Source: Emticicia aquatilis | Lineage (GTDB): Bacteria; Bacteroidota; Bacteroidia; Cytophagales; Spirosomataceae | Assembly: GCF_014644295.1 (NCBI RefSeq) | Contig: NZ_BMKK01000001.1 | Span: 558,001-622,000, forward strand | Reading direction: 5' to 3' | Length of the DNA stretch: 64,000 bases | In this document: positions 58,622 to 64,000 of the stretch, piece by piece | Numbering within the stretch: position 1 is the stretch's first letter | Layout of the letters: each line of letters starts with the position of its first letter | Translations under genes and position numbers: made by a program | Notes under the pieces: generated by a model | The model's input: the letters and a program-made list of their open reading frames with translations, nothing else | What the model was told of the DNA's origin: nothing | The model's database searches: none

Positions 58622-59314
58622 TCACACCATCCCGATTTCGGTTAGAATTCTTGTAAACTCATCGCTCATGGGGGCAGTAATATGAATATTTACCCCTGTG
58701 ATTGGGTGAACAAAACTCAGCTCGCTGGCATGAAGTAGCATGGTATTTAGCCCAAAACGCTGCTCAAACATCTTGTTGTGTTTGCATTCTCCGTAGGTTT
58801 TATCGCCAATTAAATAATGGCGTAATTGTGCAAAATGCCTTCTAATTTGGTGCATTCGGCCAGTTTCGGGCGTAATTTCGGCTAACGAATATCGTGAAGT
58901 TGGGTAGCGACTTACTTCTATTTCCAGCTCAACTTGCTTCAAACATCTAAAATGTGTTACGGCATCTTGTAGTGTTCCATTTTCTTTCGCCAGAGGTCGG
59001 TCGGTCATGCCCGATTCGGGCAAATACCCACGCACCAAAGCTAAATATTTTTTCTGTGTAGCATGATTTTCAAATTGCATTTTCATGGCTTTATCGACTT
59101 CGGCCGACAAAGCAAAAAGCAACACGCCCGAAGTTTTACGGTCGATTCGGTGGCACGGACTCACCCAACAATTGAGTTGGTCACGTAGCAACTGTAATGC
59201 AAACACACTTTCTTCGGCAGCAATTGATGAGCGATGCACCAATAAATTATGTGGTTTGTTGATAGCTACCAAATATTCGTCTTGGTAAAGAATGGGAAGT
59301 ACGGTGTCTTGCAT
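58622..59314 (-). CDS. truC: RluA/TruC-type pseudouridine synthase
   Basis: 230 residues. The family signature HRIDRKTSGVLLFALS holds the catalytic Asp58. LVAINKPHNLLVHRS opens the core, and TGRMHQIRRHFAQLRHYLIG plus GDKTYGECKHN form the later RluA motifs. The short length (no S4 domain) and the HHL-like N-terminus agree with the TruC subgroup, which modifies U65 of tRNA, although rRNA targets cannot be excluded. A TACCTTTG -7 box lies 23-30 bp upstream. Confidence 0.9.
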   Translation of the reverse strand: MQDTVLPILYQDEYLVAINKPHNLLVHRSSIAAEESVFALQLLRDQLNCWVSPCHRIDRKTSGVLLFALSAEVDKAMKMQFENHATQKKYLALVRGYLPESGMTDRPLAKENGTLQDAVTHFRCLKQVELEIEVSRYPTSRYSLAEITPETGRMHQIRRHFAQLRHYLIGDKTYGECKHNKMFEQRFGLNTMLLHASELSFVHPITGVNIHITAPMSDEFTRILTEIGMV

Positions 59315-59336
59315 GTATGCTCATTGAAAATTTCGA

Positions 59337-59344
59337 CAAAGGTA
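59337..59344 (-). promoter_or_regulatory. putative -7 box for the pseudouridine synthase gene
   Basis: On the minus strand this reads TACCTTTG, matching TAnnTTTG, 23 bp upstream of the start codon. Confidence 0.45.
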
Positions 59345-59372
59345 CGGAAGAATTAGTTAACCTCGGTCATTC

Positions 59373-59403
59373 ACGTCAGCATGGCTCGAGACCATGCCGA
59401 CGT
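59373..59403. repeat. palindromic repeat upstream of membrane protein gene
   Basis: ACGTCAGCATGG (59373-59384) pairs with CCATGCCGACGT (59392-59403), with one mismatch and a 7-nt loop. It shares the ACGTC..GC arm ends with the repeat at 38093-38125. Confidence 0.7.
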
Positions 59404-59511
59404 TTGTTTGGAAGGCAACTATCGAATTTCTTGTCATTTGCTAAGTAGATTTTATTTTTTGCGGTTAATATTTGTGTATCGAATCAAAATACATCTTTTT
59501 ATGCACTCATT

Positions 59512-60189
59512 ATGCACTCACTCGATACAATTCCTGCTTATGTTGCTATTAGTTTCACGGCAACGACCTTACTCAGTATTTGGTTATTTTTCAAAGCGAC
59601 AAATCATTCAAAGCAAACGCTCATATTCTTAATTTCGTGGGCGATTCTGCAAAGTTTTGCTGCCCTAAGTGGCTTATACTTAAACACTTCTGCCGTTCCA
59701 CCACGAATTTTGCTATCGCTTTTGCCTGTTTTTATTTTCATCGGAGTACTTTTTAATTCTCAGAAAGGAAAAGCATTTATTGATAGTCTGAGTCTCGAAA
59801 AACTCACTTTGCTTCATACAGTTAGAGTACCTGTCGAGATTGTGCTATATTGGTTATTTCTGCATAAGGCTATCCCACAATTAATGACTTTTGAAGGTAG
59901 AAACTTTGATATTTTGGCAGGAATCACAGCACCTATTATTTATTACTTCGTTTTTGTAAAGAAAAAACTGAGCCACAAAATACTTTTAGGCTGGAATATT
60001 GTGTGTCTTTTGTTGCTCATCAATATTGTGGTCAATGCAATTTTGGCTTCCCCAGTGCCATTTCAGCAATTCGCTTTTGAGCAGCCTAATATTGCGATAC
60101 TTTATTTCCCGTATAATCTACTGCCGAGTGTGGTTGTGCCTTTGGTATTGTTTTCGCATTTGGTGGTGATTAGGCGATTATTGAAGTAA
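59512..60189 (+). CDS. hypothetical multi-pass membrane protein
   Basis: 225 residues with six or seven hydrophobic segments, among them VAISFTATTLLSIWLFF, TLIFLISWAILQSFAAL and LLSLLPVFIFIGVLF. No family was recognised. The alternative ATG at 59501 lies in another frame. Polar positions such as VPVEIVLYWLFLHKAIP may line a pocket. It stands alone between the pseudouridine synthase and Imm10-like genes. Confidence 0.72.
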   Translation: MHSLDTIPAYVAISFTATTLLSIWLFFKATNHSKQTLIFLISWAILQSFAALSGLYLNTSAVPPRILLSLLPVFIFIGVLFNSQKGKAFIDSLSLEKLTLLHTVRVPVEIVLYWLFLHKAIPQLMTFEGRNFDILAGITAPIIYYFVFVKKKLSHKILLGWNIVCLLLLINIVVNAILASPVPFQQFAFEQPNIAILYFPYNLLPSVVVPLVLFSHLVVIRRLLK

Positions 60190-60346
60190 TTTTTCAATAT
60201 TTCCTCACAACTTTTAATGTTTCTCTACTATTTTCTCTAAAATTTACAGCCTTCATTTCTAATTCATTATTATGGTTTTATCTTGCAATAGAATCTTAAA
60301 AAGTTTTGTGTTGTAAATATAATTTTAGAATGAAATAAACTCAGCG

Positions 60347-60727
60347 ATGAAATTTAGTGCTTCTGCCGTCAATATTTCTAAAGATGAAAATGATATTCTA
60401 ATGATTGGTTTTCTTGAAGATGAAAACTATGATAATTATGTAGTTATCCAATTTTCAAACGATTTTGAGGAACAAGATAAATCATTTAATTGGTCAAAAT
60501 ACTACTTAGAGTTGAGTAAGTTAGGGGGGTGTTATAGTTGTATTGATACAATCATCTTAACAAAAAAACACTTTGAAATTAGTTTAAATGATTACGGAAA
60601 AAAGGTCTTAAATTATGATAAAATAAGCATCAGTTATGATATTAGCTTAGAAGAGTTTACTAAACTTCAGAAGTATATCAACATTATATTTAAGGATGAA
60701 GAGAAGATAGTTTTAAAAAGTCTTTAA
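60347..60727 (+). CDS. Imm10-like immunity protein
   Basis: 126 residues. The pattern NDILMIGFLEDENYDNYVVI, FNWSKYYLELSKLGGCYSCI, TIILTKKHFEISLND and ISYDISLEEFTKLQKYINII matches the Imm10 family (PF15588, from memory), whose members protect against secreted or contact-dependent polymorphic toxins. No toxin gene is seen in the 64-kb window. The gene is AT-rich and lysine-rich relative to its neighbours. The call is tentative. Confidence 0.6.
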   Translation: MKFSASAVNISKDENDILMIGFLEDENYDNYVVIQFSNDFEEQDKSFNWSKYYLELSKLGGCYSCIDTIILTKKHFEISLNDYGKKVLNYDKISISYDISLEEFTKLQKYINIIFKDEEKIVLKSL

Positions 60728-60770
60728 ATTTAAAAAATAACCTTTACTTTCATCAAAAACACCTAACCCA

Positions 60771-62078
60771 ATGCCACTAAAACCTACCTTAAAAACCGAA
60801 ATACTGGCGGGAGTTTCTACCTTCTTGGCCACGATGTATATTATTGTTGTCAATCCTGCCATTTTGAGTCAATCTGGAATGTCGTTTAATGGTGTACTTA
60901 CGGCCACCGTTTTATTATCATTCTTTTGTAGTTTGATGATGGGCCTCTACGCCAAAAACCCAATCGTAGTTGCCCCAGGCATGGGAATGAACGCTTTTTT
61001 TACGTTTACAGCCGTGAAAGGCATGGGGATTTCGTGGCAAGTAGCATTGGGAGCAGTTTTTTGGGCAGGCATTATCTTTCTTTTGCTATCTATTTTCAAT
61101 GTCCGTACCCAAATCGTCAAGGCTATTCCGAAGCAATTACGCTACGCAATCTCGGCAGGAATCGGGCTTTTTATTACACTTATTGGTTTTGCTAATGCCA
61201 AGTTTATTGTACCAAATCCAGCCACGATGATTGGCGGTGCGAGCCTGCACGACCCCATCGTCATTACTTTTCTGATTGGCTTGGCCATCATGATGATAAT
61301 GCTCACGAGGCATATTCAAGGTGGAATCATCATCGGAATTCTACTGACAACGCTCATTGCTATTCCAATCGGAAGATGGTGGGGCGATGCCTCAGCCATT
61401 AATTTCGGACAAAAAACTTTGGTTACTTGGCAAGGTGTTTTTTCTGCACCTGACTTTAGTTTAATGTTTCAACTTGATATTATCAACTCGCTTAAAATAA
61501 GCCTTTTACCTGTCATTTTTGCTTTTGTCTTTACTGATTTATTCGATAGTCTTTCCACGTTTGTGGGCGTTGCCGAAGCAGCCGATTTATATGATGAAGA
61601 TGGCGAACCACGAAACATCAAACAATCGCTTTTGACCGATGCCGTAGCTACAACAATGGGCGGTTTGCTCGGAACAAGTCCAGGAACGGCATTTATTGAG
61701 TCTGCGGTAGGCATTAGTCAAGGTGGGCGAACGGGTGTAACGGCCATTACAGCAGGTATTTTATTTCTACCATTTATGTTTTTATCGCCACTTCTGAGCA
61801 TTATTCCTGCTATAGCCACTGCTCCTGCTTTGATTGTGGTTGGAGTTTTGATGATGAAACCCGTCACGAAAATCAATTGGGATAAACTCGACGATGCCAT
61901 TCCTGCATTTTTAGCAATGGTCTTGATTCCGTTTACTTATTCCATCACGCAGGGTATCATTTGGGGATTTTTGTCATGGACGATTATCAAACTCATCAAC
62001 GGAAAAGCCAAAGAAGTTTCGTGGATGCTGATAATCATTGATATTTTTGCAATTTGGGCATTGTATTTAGGGCATTGA
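60771..62078 (+). CDS. NCS2 family purine (guanine/hypoxanthine) permease
   Basis: 435 residues, 12-14 transmembrane helices. Family signatures are LAGVSTFLATMYIIVVNPAI, VAPGMGMNAFFTFTAVKGMG, ADLYDEDGEPRNIKQSLLTD and the central TTMGGLLGTSPGTAFIESAV, the latter typical of the AdeQ/GhxP/PbuG branch. It imports hypoxanthine/guanine or adenine with protons. It precedes the exported nucleosidase gene by 66 bp; together they fit purine salvage. Confidence 0.92.
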   Translation: MPLKPTLKTEILAGVSTFLATMYIIVVNPAILSQSGMSFNGVLTATVLLSFFCSLMMGLYAKNPIVVAPGMGMNAFFTFTAVKGMGISWQVALGAVFWAGIIFLLLSIFNVRTQIVKAIPKQLRYAISAGIGLFITLIGFANAKFIVPNPATMIGGASLHDPIVITFLIGLAIMMIMLTRHIQGGIIIGILLTTLIAIPIGRWWGDASAINFGQKTLVTWQGVFSAPDFSLMFQLDIINSLKISLLPVIFAFVFTDLFDSLSTFVGVAEAADLYDEDGEPRNIKQSLLTDAVATTMGGLLGTSPGTAFIESAVGISQGGRTGVTAITAGILFLPFMFLSPLLSIIPAIATAPALIVVGVLMMKPVTKINWDKLDDAIPAFLAMVLIPFTYSITQGIIWGFLSWTIIKLINGKAKEVSWMLIIIDIFAIWALYLGH

Positions 62079-62144
62079 TTGTTTACCACGGAGTTTCTCG
62101 GAGTTTAGCACAGAGTTTATAAATTTGAACAATACTATTTTACT

Positions 62145-62942
62145 ATGAAGATTAAAGTTATTTTTTTTATAATATTCTCATTTTCAGCAACTTCCTTCGC
62201 TCAAAGAATTGCGATTTTGGGAGCGATGACCGAAGAAGTAGAATTGCTTCAATCGCAGTTGAAAGGGGCAAAAACTAAGGAAATTTTAGGGTTTAAGTTC
62301 AAAACTGGCAAGCTCAACGGTAAAAAAGTAGTTTTGGCTGAAACTGGTATCGGAAAAGCAAATGCCAGCATCGTTACGGCTTTGATTATCAAGGAGTTTT
62401 CGCCAAAAACAATTATTTTTACGGGCGTTGCGGGTGCGGTAAATCCAGATTTGAACCAAGGAGATATTCTGATTGGCCGACGACTCTCGTACCACGATTA
62501 TGGGCGATTGACCAACGATAGTTTGAAGTTCTACCCAACTCGCAATCCACATACTAAGCAGCTTAATCCGCAATTTTTCTTGTCTGATTCTACTTTAATT
62601 ACAGTGGCTAATAAGGCCGCAAAAGGCATCGAACTCAAGAAAATAACGGCTGATTCGCCCCAACCGAGAGTTTCGGCAGGAACTATCGTCACGGGCGATA
62701 CGTTTGTAGCTTCAAGTATAGCAGTGGCGGGTTTCCGCAAAAATTACCAAGCCGATGCCACCGAAATGGAGGGTGCCGCCGTTGCCCAAATTTGTTTTCA
62801 GCAAAATTTACCTTTCTTGATTATCAGAAGTATCAGCGATAAAGCCAACGAAGCTGCTCCTGCCGATTTCCAAACATTCAAAAAAGTAGCTGCCGACAAT
62901 TCGGCTATTTTAGTAAAAGCAATTATAAAAAATTTAGAATAA
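62145..62942 (+). CDS. mtnN: exported 5'-methylthioadenosine/S-adenosylhomocysteine nucleosidase
   Basis: 265 residues with a clear N-terminal hydrophobic signal (VIFFIIFSFSATSFAQ, cleavage after AQ), which is unusual for this normally cytoplasmic enzyme. The core begins RIAILGAMTEEVELLQSQLK, with Glu31 in the place of the catalytic Glu of MtnN. The phosphorylase-like features ETGIGKANASIVTALII, FTGVAGAVNPDLNQGDI, ATEMEGAAVAQICF and IRSISDKANEAAPADF (catalytic Asp) are complete. It cleaves MTA or SAH to adenine and a thioribose product, probably in the periplasm. It is downstream of the purine permease. The PatB-type gene follows 7 bp later. Confidence 0.87.
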   Translation: MKIKVIFFIIFSFSATSFAQRIAILGAMTEEVELLQSQLKGAKTKEILGFKFKTGKLNGKKVVLAETGIGKANASIVTALIIKEFSPKTIIFTGVAGAVNPDLNQGDILIGRRLSYHDYGRLTNDSLKFYPTRNPHTKQLNPQFFLSDSTLITVANKAAKGIELKKITADSPQPRVSAGTIVTGDTFVASSIAVAGFRKNYQADATEMEGAAVAQICFQQNLPFLIIRSISDKANEAAPADFQTFKKVAADNSAILVKAIIKNLE

Positions 62943-62949
62943 AAATTTC

Positions 62950-64000
62950 ATGACTTACGATTTCGACGAACTCATTGACCGTACCAATACCGATAGCTTT
63001 AAGTGGGATAAATACAAAGACCGAGACATCATTCCGCTTTGGGTGGCTGATATGGATTTTAAGGCAGCTCCTCCAATTCTGAAAGCCCTCGAAGATGTGA
63101 CCAAACAAGGCGTAATTGGCTATTGGCACGCACCCGATGAGTTGGCCGATGTAATTGTGAAACGCCTTGACGAACGCCACAACTGGAAAATCGAAAAAGA
63201 TTGGATTGTGTATCTACCTGGGCTTGTGCCTGGCCTGACGCTTTCGAGCATGGTTGTGGGCAATGAAGGCGATGAAATAATTACGACTGTGCCTGTGTAT
63301 GGGCCATTTATGAAAGCCCCCGAAGCAGCCAAAAAGAAGCTCGTAAAAGTTCAAATGAAACTCGAAAACAACCGTTGGACGCTTGATTTTGATGCCATTC
63401 GTGCGGCAATCACGCCACGCACACGTATGTTTATGTTATGTAACCCGTATAATCCTGCGGGAACGGTTTTCACGAAAGAAGAACTGCAAACATTATCGGA
63501 TATTTGTTCCGAACATAATATTGTAATTTGTGCCGATGAAATCCACTGCGATTTGATTCTTGATGAGAACAAAAAGCACGTTTCGATAGCTACACTGAGC
63601 AAAGAAGCTGAAAATCAGACAATTACACTACTTTCACCGAGTAAAACTTTTAATATTGCGGGCTTGGGTTGCTCATTTGCAGTGATTCCAAATGATGAAA
63701 TCCGTGCGAAATTTGCCAATCTAAAATATATCGTAGAGCCAATGCCTTCGGCGTATGCCTATCAGGCAGCTTTAGCGGCTTATCGTGATTGTGACGAGTG
63801 GCATGAGCAATTATTGGCTTATTTACGCAAAAATCACGATTACGTTTTACAAGAAATGAACGCCTTTGCGGGCTTTAGTATGCAACCTCTCGAAGCCACC
63901 TATTTGGCTTGGATTGATACCCGTGAAAGTGGTATTGATAACATTGCCAAAGTTCTCGAAAATGCTGGTGTTGGTATCTCAGAAGGTGGTTTTTTCTTTG
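62950..64000 (+). CDS. PatB/MalY family PLP-dependent C-S lyase / aminotransferase (partial, 3' end outside window)
   Basis: 350 codons are visible from the ATG at 62950 (MTYDFDELIDRTNTDS) to the window end, without a stop. Fold-type I features are PLWVADMDF, VYLPGLVPGLTLSSMVV, CNPYNPAGTVFTKEEL (Asn169 region), CADEIHCDLIL (Asp196) and SPSKTFNIAG with the PLP lysine Lys232. The family cleaves cystathionine or cysteine conjugates to pyruvate, ammonia and a thiol. It lies 7 bp downstream of the nucleosidase gene, so one operon is likely, linking purine/sulfur salvage. The last part of the C-terminal domain is missing. Confidence 0.88.
   Translation, partial: MTYDFDELIDRTNTDSFKWDKYKDRDIIPLWVADMDFKAAPPILKALEDVTKQGVIGYWHAPDELADVIVKRLDERHNWKIEKDWIVYLPGLVPGLTLSSMVVGNEGDEIITTVPVYGPFMKAPEAAKKKLVKVQMKLENNRWTLDFDAIRAAITPRTRMFMLCNPYNPAGTVFTKEELQTLSDICSEHNIVICADEIHCDLILDENKKHVSIATLSKEAENQTITLLSPSKTFNIAGLGCSFAVIPNDEIRAKFANLKYIVEPMPSAYAYQAALAAYRDCDEWHEQLLAYLRKNHDYVLQEMNAFAGFSMQPLEATYLAWIDTRESGIDNIAKVLENAGVGISEGGFFF

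Overview
The window reads as chromosomal DNA of an aerobic Bacteroidota, most likely a member of the Cytophagales (Emticicia/Runella/Dyadobacter-like). The evidence is the AT-rich DNA, a SusC/SusD pair, a second TonB-dependent receptor with a carboxypeptidase-like N-terminal domain, SBBP beta-propeller proteins, DUF4494, DUF5690 and NIPSNAP proteins, start codons without clear Shine-Dalgarno sequences, and several -7 boxes of the Bacteroidetes type (TAnnTTTG). No tRNA, rRNA, CRISPR array, insertion sequence or prophage was seen. The genus is inference.

Layout. 1-7 kb: small metabolic and accessory genes (partial acyltransferase-like gene, YCII protein divergent from an HxlR regulator, an unknown protein plus DUF1826, NAD-dependent epimerase, DUF2200, nitroreductase, duplicated NIPSNAP protein). 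7.6-16.8 kb: a compact seven-gene operon on the minus strand for exported proteins: a tail-fibre-like coiled-coil protein, an M43 metalloprotease, four consecutive seven-repeat SBBP propeller paralogs and a small lipocalin-like protein. Five of these share an N-terminal module. 16.9-21.6 kb: two DUF6597/AraC-type regulators, a cupin, a SgcJ/NTF2-like protein, a membrane LytTR regulator and panC. 21.8-26 kb: LpxH-like phosphoesterase, a glycosyltransferase, a GH13 amylase-like enzyme and a TetR regulator with a likely operator in front of the amylase gene.

26-44.4 kb is rich in phosphorus-acquisition functions. It holds a periplasmic alkaline-phosphatase-superfamily enzyme overlapping a PhnZ-like phosphonate dioxygenase, a SusD/SusC pair, a glutamine-deamidase-like protein, a PhnX-like hydrolase fused head-to-tail (0 bp) to a FAD-dependent amine oxidase, and a DUF5690 membrane transporter. 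Further on come DUF4494, a lipoprotein, a beta-helix-like lipoprotein with a TonB-dependent receptor, and a secreted glycerophosphodiesterase. I infer an outer-membrane-to-cytoplasm route for scavenging phosphonates and phosphodiesters, organised like a polysaccharide utilisation locus but with phosphonate enzymes in place of glycosidases. This is the best candidate in the window for an undescribed system.

44.5-51.4 kb: a conserved protein of unknown function, a large exported Ig-like protein, an NTF2-like protein, a DUF2911-TPR protein, a TPR-Arr fusion (rifampin ADP-ribosyltransferase family) and an XRE-pentapeptide protein. 51.6-64 kb: M20 peptidase with an ABC exporter, raiA, a beta-propeller-like protein, an AI-2E family permease, a TruC/RluA pseudouridine synthase, a membrane protein, an Imm10-like protein, an NCS2 purine permease, an exported MTA/SAH nucleosidase and a partial PatB/MalY-type lyase cut by the window end. 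Long palindromic repeats occupy many of the intergenic gaps.
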